Source of the DNA: Gliomastix tumulicola
Lineage: Eukaryota; Ascomycota; Sordariomycetes; Hypocreales; Bionectriaceae
NCBI GenBank assembly: GCA_001599755.1
Contig: BCHX01000008.1
Span: 2,604,001 to 2,668,000 of the forward strand
Length of the DNA: 64,000 nt
Reading direction: 5' to 3'
Position numbers and translations under genes: made by a program
Shown: positions 22,875 through 34,800 of the stretch, piece by piece
How positions within the stretch are numbered: position 1 is the first letter of the stretch
Layout of the letters: each line of letters starts with the position of its first letter
The notes under the pieces: generated by a model
Seen by the model: only the letters and a program-made list of their open reading frames with translations
Told to the model about the DNA's origin: nothing
Database searches by the model: none

Positions 22875-24476
22875 GTTAGATATTTGTGTGAAGTCGATGG
22901 TTGTGTGTCGGTTAAGATAGTAATGCTCGTGCCCAAGAGTGATGGTGACACTTGTGGTTGAGTCTGTTGATAATGAATTGAGATGATGATGATGAGCAAG
23001 GACTTTAGACAATCGGGGACAGCTGTGCCTTATATACATCCAAGGTCGATCCCCAAATGACGCCAATATTCGCATCTACTCCCCATCAACTCGGGAACCG
23101 GCAATCGTCAGGCGTCACAAGAGGCTGAAGATGTAGGGCGCCCTCCTCTCATTCGCCGGCTCGTTAAAAGATGGAGGGATCCCTTGGCAGGGACTTGCTG
23201 CATGAGCCACACATGGCCCAGCCCTACAGCCTCCAGAGCATGGCGAGGATGAACAGGATGCGGCACAGATTCGTGCTGGGCGTCTTCCCCAGGCTTAGAT
23301 CGAAATGAGGTCGACGGTGATTCGCGGGTTCGTTTACAGCGGTCCCAGTGATGTCACTGTTGGTGGATCTGCGAAATTGCGCACTGTATTTCTTCAGCCT
23401 CAAAGCAACTGAGCATACAGTGTTTGCACGGTACTTTATACGGTACCAGGATCTCTCCACTGAAGCACTGGAATTCATGTCGGCGCTGCCGGGAGCTCAG
23501 CCACCTCCGGGATGCACCGCCTACGACCAGTCCGATTAACGAAGCAAGCAAGCGGTGGAAGAAAAACTTAAGCCATATACACACCCAGACTATATGGTCC
23601 CGTAGCTGAAGTATTCTTTCAGCCGCTTGGCAAGCCCAGTAGCTGGGCCAGGTGAGGTGTCGCTGTCTTCATTCTACGGGTTCCAGCTGTGTTTCAAAAG
23701 AGGCTCTTGGCTCTATGATCAGTAATCTGTGATCCTTAGCCTCTTCGCGGCTCTTTTCCCTCTCAGTCGAACCAGCACATCTCTGTGCCAAGTGATGGAC
23801 AGTAAAACGCGACGGCCAACTGTCGAGCCAGCACCAAAACCCTGCCCAACCGTACCTAACCTAGCTGGGGTCGTCTGCACCTTTCTGTCTCCTGATTCGC
23901 GATCCCGAATGCGATCCCGACGCAGGGACGTCTCAATCGGCACCGTTGCGCCACTTACTGCAAAAGATAGCTGTATCAGGGGGGTTTTACGATGAGTCTT
24001 CTGCGCATTGCATAGACTGCTCAATTAATTTGCTGTCAAAGGCTCTGCGCTCACCACCTTACGTAGGCACCTATATAGGAACCTAGCAAGGATACCGTAC
24101 CACGGCTGGGCAGCAACGGACAGTTAGCATGGAATGTGGCAGTGTCAGTGTCAGTCAGCAGCGCCGGGTGGCTGCCCCCTCTTTCCTCATTGCCCCTCTT
24201 AATAATCCCAGCTGCTCCTGCCCCTCCAACGTCATCATCTCACGTACGTCTTCCATTTCCGACAAGCAGCAAGCAAGGCTTCCGCGTCCACTGCCTGCTA
24301 GTTAACTGGTTGCACCTTGTCACTCACTGTCCATTTTCCCACCCCATGCTGATCTTCCATTTCTCCATCGACCTTTGCGATTTTCTCCCCCTTCTTCATC
24401 TTGCGCCCGACGACCTCCCCATACACCACCCCTCTTCGAGCGTTCCAAAAGTGCCAGCGAGGCCACGCTTGCGAAA
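22875..24476. other. Divergent intergenic region, unknown gene / fimbrin
   Basis: The 1.6 kb between divergent starts holds both promoters. The last 300 bases before fimbrin are CT-rich leader. A stem-rich segment lies at 23596-23684 (see findings). No gene is supported; frames on both strands are short and unlike known families. Confidence 0.55.
23029..23036 (-). promoter_or_regulatory. TATA box of the proline-rich unknown gene
   Basis: The minus strand reads TATATAAG here, about 155 bases before the chosen ATG at 22874. Its position argues that the ATG at 23075 lies upstream of the transcript. Confidence 0.55.
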
Positions 24477-26680
24477 ATGAATGTCCTCAAGCTCCAGAAG
24501 TGCGTCTGCAACAGTGGCATCAGCCATAGCCTCCTGCGCCGACTCGAGCTGACGAGCTGACGAATTCTACAGGAAGTTCCCGCAATTCCAGCAAAACGAA
24601 ATCTTTTCCCTCTCCGATGCATTCCAGCGTCTCGATGTTGAGGACAAGGGGTACCTAGACGAGGCCACAGCTATCAAGGCCACCCAGCAGAGCGAGAGCC
24701 AGCCATACGATGTTGTCCGACAGGCGCTAAAGGAGGTCGAGCTCGACTCGTCCCGTCGCGTCGAGCTCGAGGACTATGTCAGCGTAAGCTCTTTTCCCCT
24801 TCGCCCAATGCGCGCAGTAGGTCCGTGTCCCTAACCTTTGCGCAGCTGGTAGCCAAGCTCCGCGAATCGTCTGCGCCGCAGAAGAGCGCCGGACCTCGCG
24901 GCGCACCTGAAGCTGGCAGCGGCATTGTATCCCAGCGCACCGGTGGCGGCCATCAGTCCAAGGGGAGCGTGAGCGGCAAGATCCAGGTGCAGGGCTCCAA
25001 TGCCAATATCACGCATACCATCAACGAGGACGAGCGCACCGAGTTTACGCGCCACATCAACGCCGTGCTCGCCGGCGACCCTGATCTCGGCTCCCGCCTG
25101 CCCTTCCCCACCGATACCTTCGAGATGTTCGATGACTGCAAGGACGGCTTGGTCCTAGCCAAGCTGATCAACGACAGCGTTCCCGACACGATCGATGAGC
25201 GAGTCCTGAACTTGCCCGGCAAGAAGACCAAGACTCTGAATGCGTTCCAGATGACGGAGAACAACAACATTGTCATCGAGTCCGCCAAGGGTATCGGGTG
25301 CTCGGTGGTCAACATTGGCGCCGGCGACATTATTGAGGTGCGAGAGCATCTGATTCTCGGCTTGATCTGGCAGATCATCCGCCGTGGTCTTCTCGGCAAG
25401 ATCGACATCAAGCTCCACCCCGAGCTATACCGACTTCTAGAGGAGGACGAGACCCTCGAGCAGTTCCTGCGGTTGCCGCCTGAGCAGATCCTGCTGCGCT
25501 GGTTCAACTACCACCTCAAGGCAGCAAACTGGCCCCGACGGTTTGTACCATCTTCCATTCCGTACTACAATTCTTCAGCTAATCAAATGACAATCCAGGG
25601 TAACGAACTTCTCTGGTGACGTGAAGGATGGTGAGAACTACGCTGTCCTGCTCGCACAAATCGGGTCCGAGTACGGGGTGACCCGAGCCCCGTTACAAAC
25701 CCACGACTTGCATCAGAGAGCCGAGGAAGTGCTTCAGGAGGCGGACAAGCTCGGATGCCGCAAGTTCCTCACGCCCAAGTCCCTCGTCGCTGGCAACCCC
25801 AAGCTCAACCTCGCCTTCGTCGCCAACCTGTTCAACACCCACCCAGCCCTTGATCCTATCACTGAGGAGGAGAAGCTAGAGGTTGAGGACTTCGATGCAG
25901 AGGGTGAGCGCGAAGCCAGGGTATTTACCCTGTGGCTCAACAGTCTCGATGTGCAGCCGGCCGTGGTTTCGTTCTTCGACGACCTACGCAACGGAACCGT
26001 TCTTATGCAGGCCTACGACAAGGTTATCAAGGGCTCTGTCAACTGGCGCCACGTCAACAAGCCTCCTGCCCACGGCGGCGAGATGTCCCGCTTTAAGGCA
26101 GTCGAAAACACGAACTACGCTATCGAGCTCGGAAAGCAAAACGGATTCTCCCTGGTGGGCATCCAGGGCGCAGATATTACCGATGGCCAGAGGACATTGA
26201 CACTAGGTCTTGTGTGGCAGCTGATGCGAAGGGACATCACAGTGACACTGTCATCACTCGCCCAGAAACTCGGCAAGAGGGAAATCACCGATGCGGAGAT
26301 GGTGCGCTGGGCCAACGACCAGTCGAGGAAAGGAGGCCGGAACTCGTCGATCCGGTCGTTCAAGGACCCTGCCATTGGCTCTGGTATCTTCCTGTTGGAT
26401 GTTCTTAACGGTATGAAGAGCAGCTACGTCGACTACGACCTGGTCACGCCTGGCCAGACGGATGAGGATGCGTACATGAACGCGAAGCTGAGTATCAGCA
26501 TTGCTCGTAAGCTTGGAGCTACCATTTGGCTGGTACCTGAGGATATCTGCCAAGTGCGCAGCCGCTTGGTCACCACATTTATTGGTAAGTTCACCATAAT
26601 CCTCGAGTCTCAATGTCTACAAGGAGTTACTAACGAGGAAACCAACAGGATCTCTCATGGCAACCCACGAGAAGATGTAG
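24477..26680 (+). CDS. fim1: Fimbrin, actin-bundling protein (Sac6/Fim1)
   Basis: Five exons: 24477..24499, 24573..24783, 24846..25540, 25599..26584 and 26649..26680. They join to 648 residues, the usual fimbrin length. The first exon codes only seven and two-thirds residues (MNVLKLQ). Residues about 8-85 form the EF-hand-like headpiece. Four calponin-homology domains follow, arranged as two actin-binding domains; typical signatures are DGLVLAKLIN in CH1, NYAVLLAQIG in CH2 and WQLMRRDI in CH3. The final nine residues (SLMATHEKM after a split Gly codon) come from the short last exon. Fimbrin cross-links actin filaments at endocytic patches and the subapical collar of hyphae. The tiny first exon and the 32-base last exon are easily missed by gene finders. 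Confidence 0.96.
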
Positions 26681-27257
26681 GAGAGAGCATAACACATTGG
26701 AATACACGCTCATTGTTAGAAGACGAAAAAAAAACAAAAGGAAAGAAAAGGACAAGGTCGGGGCTGACACCGCATGTAAAGGAACGAAGCTTTATTGTAT
26801 TGAGCACCAGTATCTTTCTCGGTTCTTCTCACCAACCAATTTTTGTCGTGCTACCTTGTGAACCCAGTTGAACCTTCAATAACCCAGTTTGATGTCCTCA
26901 CCGACTTGACATGTATCCCCTTTTCTTTTCTTTCCATGCCAGTGAGGTTACTGCACAAATTATCGGCTTGGCAGAAATAGAGAACAAATGCCACACATTG
27001 GTGACAAGATAGATAAAGGAAGTAGCAACAAAGAAAACGGAAAAAACAAAAACGAAGAAGAAGAAAAAAGGCAGCGATGTGGTTGGTACAAGGGGGTTTG
27101 GGCGCAAAAAGAGAGAAGCCTACAGATTGCAGCGGTGGGAAAACAACATCTTCCCCTAGATACTTCGCCGCTCATTTTGTTTGGTTGTTTTTTTTTTGGC
27201 CGACGCGGCGCCGTAGGAAGATGAAAACTGGCGGCCTATAGTTTGGAGTAGATTTCA
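26681..27257. other. Convergent intergenic region, fimbrin / SR protein
   Basis: A 577-base region between two gene 3' ends, rich in A and T tracts (A-rich near 26726-26750 and 27030-27065, T-rich near 27186-27198). It fits paired 3' UTRs. No gene is visible. Confidence 0.6.
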
Positions 27258-28619
27258 TTACTCCACGGCGTCCAGCTCCTCGTGCGCCGGTGGGGGGCTG
27301 TCGAGGACTGCAGGAAAGATTTCGGTCAGAAGTAGTATTGGGTGCTGTGGACTTGATTTGGTAACCCACCCTTACGGTCGTCGCCGTTGGTACCGTTCTC
27401 ACGGCGGTCACGATCATCGCGGTCGTCCTTCATCTCGCGATCACTAGAAAAGGGGAGGTGAGTCTCAGCCGTGTGTTCTTTGTTCCGGGGGGATTGTAAC
27501 GGGGGTTGTGCTTACCGCGTGTCGGGGCTGCGAGAACGGTCCCGGTCGCGACGAGAGTCCCGGTCGTAGTCACGATCGCGGTCCCGACGGTCCTCCTTAC
27601 GAGGTGAGTAGTCGCGGGTGCTGCGACGGGGAGACGGCGAGCGGCCCCGGCGAGGAGAGCGACCGCCGCCGCGACGGTCGCGGTCGCGGCCGGACTCGAA
27701 GCGCCATGAAGCGGAGGGGGGGGTACGAGCCCACTAGTGTCGCGCATGTCAGGAAAAAAAAGAACGGTCTCGAAAAAGGGAGCATGCATGTGTGTGTGCG
27801 TGTGCGTACCTCGATCTTCAGGATGTCGTCACGGCCCAGGCGCTTGTTATGCATCTCGTAGTAAGCGTCATCCGCGTCACGACGGTCCTCGTATTCAACG
27901 AATGCGAAGCTTTTTTTATCACCCCGTTAGTCGCAGTTTCGAAATATCGGGGGGGGGGGGGTTGGTTGGGCGAACTCACAGTCTGCTCGACGCGGACCGC
28001 GGGGCGGGAATGTCGCATCTGACCAGGCGGCCGTAGCTGTGACTCATTGTCAGCGAAACTGTGCGACGTGGTATCCGGAACGTCTCTGCCGCAGCATGGT
28101 GAGAGAGAAAGCGCGGGCAATTGAGAGAAGTTTGTGGGCAAACAAAAATGCTCCCATAGCACCTTGAACTCCAAAGCCTACTACCGCTAATCCTTCAAAA
28201 AAAGGGCAGGGCCCAAGGCCGCGCGCGCACAGGATCAGGCCAGTAGCGATCTCGCATATTCTAAATTCTTTTTTCGCGCGCAGGAATGGCAGCGACGATG
28301 ATGAGAGGAGGTGCGGGAGGCTGGGAGGAAAACGAGAGGACGAGGACGAGGACGAGGAGGACGAGAACGACGCGAGGAGCGGGCCGACGAGGTCTATGGT
28401 CACGGAGGGTGGTATCGGAGCTCAGGGGGAGGTCTCTCGTTCGTGCGTGCGCGGTGCGTGCGGGAGTTTCCGAAGCAGGGCGAGAAGGGCGCTTGCGTTT
28501 GCGTGGACGTGGACGTGGTGGTGGTTGACATACCGTTCGAATTCGTAGGCAAGATCGCGAGCGCGGGTCCCGTGGCTGAAGCCGGTCACGTACAGAGTAG
28601 TGCCGCCGCGAGAAGACAT
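27258..28619 (-). CDS. srp1: SR-family splicing protein, Srp1 type
   Basis: Six exons: 28619..28534, 28036..27980, 27909..27810, 27733..27516, 27443..27370 and 27307..27258. They give 194 residues. Residues about 7-82 form one RRM with RNP2-like LYVTGF and RNP1-like LFAFVEYED. The conserved stretch RDLAYEFERYGRLVRCDIP matches fission-yeast Srp1. After WARTPPSASWRFE comes an arginine-rich RS/RD tail (RSPRRGRSPSPRRS, then RDRD repeats) and an acidic end. The role is recognition of exonic enhancers during pre-mRNA splicing in the nucleus. The first intron is 497 bases, by far the longest here; keeping it gives a stop after 65 codons. Intron 2 ends in an unusual AAG acceptor next to homopolymer runs, but only that junction keeps the RRM intact. 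Confidence 0.9.
27949..27961. repeat. Poly-G run of 13 in intron 2 of the SR-protein gene
   Basis: Thirteen G on the + strand (C on the coding strand) just after the donor side of the intron. Homopolymers of this length are prone to sequencing error, but it lies outside the exons. Confidence 0.85.
28334..28372. repeat. GACGAG-type purine repeat in intron 1 of the SR-protein gene
   Basis: About six degenerate GACGAG/GAGGAC units on the + strand. The spliced transcript strand therefore carries a CU-rich tract inside the long first intron, which could bind splicing regulators; that is inference. Confidence 0.75.
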
Positions 28620-29317
28620 GATGGCTGTAAAGTGTCTTTTTGGGGGGTTGCTGATGAAGAGTCAAATAAGATGGGTTGATTCGGGGTAGAGAAAGATGGT
28701 CCCCCGCTGTGAATGCGCTGGTGGGATTGGGCAGGCGGGTTTGAGTGAAGGATGTGGTTTTGCGAGGAAGCAAAATTAAATCTGTCGATGTCATCTGCAG
28801 ATACCTGCCACGTTAAGCGCGAACGGCCTGCTGACATAATCACGGCTCCAATTGGCGGCTAAGGCCCAAAGCGGAGCATCGTGGAAAATCATAGAATGGC
28901 TCCGGTATAAGTGGCTGTCTTAATGAATACTACCTACAAAGTATAGCAATGAGTTTGGCAGAACAATAGGGTTTCGAGAAGATTTCTATCGTGAGTTAAG
29001 TTATATTCTAGGTTCTCTACAGATTGTTCTGTGCAAAAGGATCTGTGCAAAAGGATCTGTACAACAGGAGAGTGAGGTTGTCTGAGCATGTCTGATCGGC
29101 GGATACAGTGATACCTCGTAATCTCCCCAGCCATCGCTATCACTAATCTCTAATCTGTCGCATCATCTCAGCTGCCTCCGATTCCTCAACCCCACGCAGC
29201 ACTCAACTCCTTCCAGTTCATGACAACGCCGATTGGCAGGATGGCCCAACCAATCTGATGCCTGCCCAAGACGAGCATGCACTCCACAGCACGGATGTGA
29301 CTTGAAGCCATCTCCGA
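28620..29317. promoter_or_regulatory. Divergent promoter of SR protein (-) and Inp1-like gene (+)
   Basis: A 698-base region between divergent starts. It contains an AT-richer block (about 28920-29020) and a 14-bp tandem repeat at 29028-29069. No gene is visible. Confidence 0.55.
29028..29069. repeat. Three tandem copies of a 14-bp unit
   Basis: The unit TCTGTGCAAAAGGA occurs twice exactly and a third time with two changes. It lies in the divergent promoter region, about 250 bases before the Inp1-like start. Confidence 0.85.
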
Positions 29318-31034
29318 ATGAACTCTCCGGAGTTGACGCCCGCGGGGCCTCGATTCGCGCGTCGAGTCTCGAGCGCCCCGACGCCTATTATTCCATCACG
29401 CGCAGCAGACTCGCCCGACCACGCATCGTCTCCTCTCGTCGAGACGCTGATCGTCCAGCCCGGCGTCAAGATCGTCCAGTTCTCGACTTCCGGCCGAGCC
29501 GTCCTCGAAGATGTCGCCGCCGCGCGCCAGGAGGCCGGCACGTGGCCGCCTCGGTCGCGCACCGAGAGGACGATAGCGATGGGTATGTTCTTCCGTCGTC
29601 GCATCAACTATGAGCATGCGCTGACCTGCTCCTCTCCTCTGTCTAGGCACCCTATCGATTTACCGCGGTCCCGGGTCCGTCGCGTTCCTCAACTGCGGCT
29701 CTGCGCTGCAACCGATTCTCCCCAAGAGCCAGTGCTGGTGCATCGACGAGTCAAATGCCACTTTCGTTCTGCAGATACGCCGACCAAACTACTGGAGGAT
29801 CGAGCTGGGCATTTCACCTGGGGAGCAGCAGAAGTCAGTCGGGTTGAAAGACGTCCTAGCCGACATCCTTCAGTTTGAAAAGACATACTGTCCCTTCCAG
29901 AGGTCATTCACGATCGATATATCCGAAGAATCATTGATAGAAGGCAAGAAGAAAGCGTGGACGCCGAAGGGTGTTTTGGCAATGCCAAGCTCGCCAAGCA
30001 CGACTAGGAGCACAGCAGACGGCGAGCCAGGAGACCACACTCCGGTTGATAGACCCGTGACTCCCACACATGCCGTCACCAATCATGATATCCCTCGTCC
30101 TTCGTCTCCTGGTGCCGGGTCCGAGCACCCAAGAATCGAAATAGGCTCTCAGGAGGAGAGTCTCCCTGCTGAAGAGTCGCCGCATAGGGAGCTGACTATA
30201 CAAGGCCTGTCGCCTATGCGACTAGGCGTGTCGTCGTTATCAGACGACAACGACCACAGCTCGGTCGGTTCATACGAGCACGATACTGCAGCCAGCAGTG
30301 TCAACGATGCCCCATCCAGTCCAACTTCAACTACTGTGTCTTCGTTCCCTGAAATGTCGTCCCCCAGCAAATCAGAAAGGGATGCCATATCAGGAACTAG
30401 GCCGCAGAGTGCTGCGTCTGACCAGTCACCTCAAGAGGATCTTATCTTGACTGGGCGTCCCTGTGTGGATTTTGAAGAGACAGAAACGCCGACTATTTCT
30501 TGCGATTCAAACTTTATCATTGACTCGTCTCGAGAAGACCCAGCGACGGCCACGCCAGACCAAGACTCGAGACCTTCGAGTGAGGAAGCACCACCCGGCC
30601 GCGTTTCGCCTACACCATCCCAAGACTCTTTCCACAGCATCGACTCGCGCCGCGCCTCACTCATAGCTCCAGCGGAGCAAGTAGAGCGAAACGAAAGCCC
30701 TCCTGCTACAGCTCTAGAGGCATTACGCCTGCGCAAATGCGACCAAACACCCCAATCTTCTCAAATCCAACCACACCAATCTACCTCGAGAGAACCGCCC
30801 CGTTCTCTTCCGCTCTCCAACTCGGGTCTGCCAACAACGAGCTCCCACCTGTCCCTCGTGGCCCGGACAGGCGAGCTCCTGCTGGGCCCTCCGGCGTATC
30901 TCATCGCTCTGATGGTGAAGATCGCAGCAAAGATCACCCGCGGCGGGTGGAAAGGGCCACGGTTGACGTATGATTACAGTGACGACGATGTACCAGTGTT
31001 CTATGACTTTTCTGACAGCGATCTAAGTGAATAA
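29318..31034 (+). CDS. Inheritance of peroxisomes protein 1 (Inp1) family
   Basis: Two exons, 29318..29582 and 29647..31034, with a 64-base intron, give 550 residues. Residues about 40-165 match the conserved Inp1 core: ETLIVQPGVKIVQFS, then GTLSIYRGPGSVAFLNCGSALQPILPKSQCWC and RRPNYWRIELG. This core probably has a PH-like fold. Residues about 190-480 are Ser/Pro/Glu-rich and probably disordered. A conserved-looking hydrophobic patch near the C-terminus (LLGPPAYLIALMVKIAAKI) is followed by an acidic tail. In yeast Inp1 tethers peroxisomes through Pex3 so that they stay in the mother cell; its role in hyphae is less clear. I start at the first ATG in frame, and a short upstream exon cannot be excluded. 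Confidence 0.85.
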
Positions 31035-31800
31035 GTAATTTAATTGTACAATTGACGATTTATCCTTCTCTTTAACTACTCTACTTTACATCGAGTAACA
31101 GAATATTAGTCAAGGGACAACGTGCTTATAGTTCTTCTTAACGAACGTTCTCCCATAATCGACTGTATCGTGCAGCGTTGTAGAGTAAGACCGAACCGAG
31201 TAGTCTCAATATCTAGAGGGAAATCTCGCATGGAAGATCTTTGAGAATAGATATTGAGCTCTTTATGACTTTCATGACGATTCTTGGTCGAAACTCGAGA
31301 TAGTGTTGACGACATTCTTGAACATTCACTCATACAGGGTAACGTGGCCGGGTTTCGGTGTGAGCAATTGGGGAAGCTGGAGGCTGTTACAAGTGGGGAT
31401 CTTGAGCACGTACTTCTACTTGACCCGCGGCTAAGGCTCCTGGCTATCTAATGTACAAGCACCTATTTCACCCCACGTCCCTAACACTACAGACCCTGGC
31501 CGGCACATCCAATGGACGATCTGGCCAGAATCAGAATCGCAGCTCGCAGCTCGAACCGCCAATAACCTGACTGCTCCTCGCCATTGAGCCTCCTAAACGT
31601 CATTTAAGTGCGATTGCTTTCCTTAATGGCTGACTGATAGCTCGGCTTTAGCGGGTGTTCGTGCGATCACCCTCCGAATTACCTCTCCGACATCTGTCCT
31701 GGACAGACCGACCCGAAGCTGCCTCGAGCTCCAGCAGCTCTGCCCTTTGACCGACACACGAGCCCAATAACATCACGATCTGAGAAGGCTAGCAGTAATA
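31035..31800. other. Intergenic region before UGGT, with AT-rich block
   Basis: The first 300 bases (about 31035-31350) are clearly richer in A and T than the rest of the window. They may be 3' UTR or a decayed element; the minus-strand frame at 31106-31333 resembles nothing I know. The remainder is the promoter and leader of the UGGT gene. Confidence 0.55.
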
Positions 31801-34800
31801 ATGGGGCGTAACCGCCGTGGTGGCCTCTCATGGCGCCTCGCCACAGCACTGCTGGCTGCAGTGCCAGCCCTGGCGGTCCCGACTATCAACATCGGCATGG
31901 AAGCTGGCTTCCCTGCCGGGCCATACCTCCTCGAGCTTCTCGAAACCGCCGCCGGCGAGAACGCCACGTCATACTTCCCTCTACTTGACCGAATAGCAAG
32001 CGGTTATTTCAGATCGGCCTCGACCGACGAGGAACTATACACCTCCTTCCTGGGCATACTCACGACGGACGGCCACATCGCAACGCCCGAAGCACTCTCT
32101 ACCTTCAACCTAGCCCTGTCCCTCCGGACCGCGGCTCCCCGGATCGAGGCTCACTATCAGTACTACCGCACCGCTGTTAACTCGACGCTCGACCACGTCC
32201 CCGACTGTGATCTCTGGGTCCTGCTGGACGGGAACAGGTACTGCAACCCGGCGTTGACCGAACCGAAAGCTACAACGTTGTCCGATACTGCTGTGGAACT
32301 CCCCTTTGACCGGACTCTCGGGGCGGGCAAAGATGCAGTTCTCTTTGCGGATCCTACCTCGTACCAATTTGGTCCCTTCCATAGCGCCTTGTCCAAAGCT
32401 GCCGCCCGGGGGGAGTTGAGGTATAGGCTGCGCTACCGTCGCAACGAGGCACTGGCTCAGACGCCGCTGCCAGTGGGCGGATACGGCGTCGAGCTTGCTT
32501 TGAAGCGGACGGATTACATAGTCATTGATGACCGTGAAGCTGCCCAGGACACCGGGGCACAGCAGCCTCTCAACGTAGAGCTGACTCTAGAGGACGAGGA
32601 AGAAGTCAGCGACCTGAAGCCCCTGTCGACGTCGGAGCTGGCATCGCTGGGTCTGAAAGCCGCCAGTTTCATTATGCAGAGCCCGGAGCCTTTCGACGCG
32701 CTGGTCAAGCTGTCCCAGGACATCCCCAAGTTCTCTGCCTCTATCTCTGCCCATGGCGTATCTGAGAGCTTCCTCGAGGAGCACCAGCGGAACAGAGCGC
32801 TGATGGCTCCCGGCGGGATCAACTACATGTGGATCAACGGGAAGCAGCTCATCGACCGTCAGATCGAGCCGTTCACCATCATCGATATCATCAGGCGGGA
32901 GAGGAAGCTGCTCAGCGGTGTCCGAGATCTCGGCTTCAACGGGAAACAGGCCGTCTCTCTACTGGGTCACGACAAGATCTCTTCAACCCAGGATGGCGAG
33001 GACGCGCCAAGATTCGACTGGACTGACCGTCTGGAGGACGGCCAGGTGATCATCTGGCTGAACGACCTCGAGAAGGATGCTCGGTATGCAGATTTCCCCA
33101 AGGGACGCATGTCCCTGCTTCAGCGCACCTATCCCGGCCAGATACCGCCCATCGCCGAGAACATCTTCCATCTCGTCTGCCCGGTTGATCTGGCCAACTC
33201 GGACGATCTCCAGTTCGTGGGGCAGATCATCTCTCTTATGCGACGAGGTATTCCTGTGCGCTTCGGCATCGTGCTTCTAGTGTCGTCTGAGGACAATGTC
33301 TCGAGAGAGACGAAGGTTGCGTACCAGCTGGCTTCCAAGTTCGGGCAAGATGCGCTCGTCGACTACGTACGGGTCCTGCTGAAGGAGGCGGATGCTAAGA
33401 AAGTTGACCAGCAGGTCGACGAAATCATTAAACGCTACAGCGCCACACTCGAGATATCTCCTGTGACTGTCGACGCACTGATTGAAGAGGATGGCCTTGT
33501 GCAGCGTCTGGGTCTGGCGCAGAAATGGTCGCGAAGACTGAACGCGAATACTACTCCACGCCCAGTCTTCGTGGACGGATCGCCCATTCCCCGGGGAGGA
33601 CAGTGGATGCAGGCCGTGAGCACAAAGCTCGCCGAGGATCTGCAGGCCGTACAGATGGGTGTGCTTCACGGGACCGCCAACAGCATCGAGTGGCTTCCCG
33701 ACCTCTTCCTCGAGAACGCCTCGGCTAACCGCAATATCTACATCTCGCCCCCTGACCCTAAGGACCTGGTGATTATCGATGTCAACAAGGCGTATGACGA
33801 TAACGCCGACCTATTGGACAATGTCCCAGGCCTTGAGAGTCAAGAGGAATCGACAAAGGAGAGCTGGGCAGTCCTTACAGTCGTGGCTGATCTCGATACT
33901 GAGAAGGGCCGTGACTTGTTGGTTGCAGCCCTAGCCTTTCGAAAAGAGAGCCCGGGAGTTCGTCTGGATATCGTGCATAACCCGAGTGACGGGTCTAATG
34001 CAGATGCTTCTAAGATTAACAGCGTTCTCAAGGCTGAACTACCCAAGCTCGAGGCAGTCGAAACCACGGACGGTCTGACACAACTCCTCGACACGAAGAC
34101 AGAGCATGAGGAAGACAGCAAGTTCAACACAGCGCTGCAGGACTTCCTCGCATTTGCTAGCATCACTCCAGGATCTCGGGTGCTGATCCTAAACGGCCGA
34201 GTCGTCGGCCCGATCTTGGCCCAGGATAGCTTCAGCAAGGACGACTTCCAGCAGCTACGGGACTTCGAGTTTGCCAACAGGATTAAACCCGTGTACGAGG
34301 CCATCGAGGACCTGGGGCTGAGCGAAATGATCGTGAGCCCTCTGTCAGCAGCAAAGGTCACCTCCATCACTGCCTTGGCGAGCGTGTCCGACCTTCCAGA
34401 GGGCATCTTCGAGTCTGCGCCCGGCGTCCGGACAAATCTGTACGATGAGTGGGCGTCTACCCACACAGCCATCGAGGTGGGCAACGCCGAGACGTCGAGC
34501 CTTCACATTGTAGGCCTCTTGAACCCCCTGAGCGAGAAGGGCCAGCGATGGGCTCCCATCCTCAAGTGCTTGGCGGCCATGGACGGCATCTACATGAAAC
34601 TCTTCCTCAACCCGAAGGAGAAGATCGACGAGCTGCCGGTGAAGCGATTCTATCGCTACGTTCTCGAACCGCGTCCATCATTTGGCAGTGACGGAAACCT
34701 CGAGGCTCCCCACGCCTCCTTCAAGAGCCTTCCGTCTGAAGCTCTGCTCACGGCCGCTATCAACGTGCCTCCAGCTTGGCTTGTCGCCCCCAAGGCCTCG

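Noticed and set aside
22875..23075. N-terminal extension of the unknown proline-rich protein from the ATG at 23075
   Set aside because: It would lie upstream of the TATA element at 23029-23036, and its sequence looks like untranslated leader.
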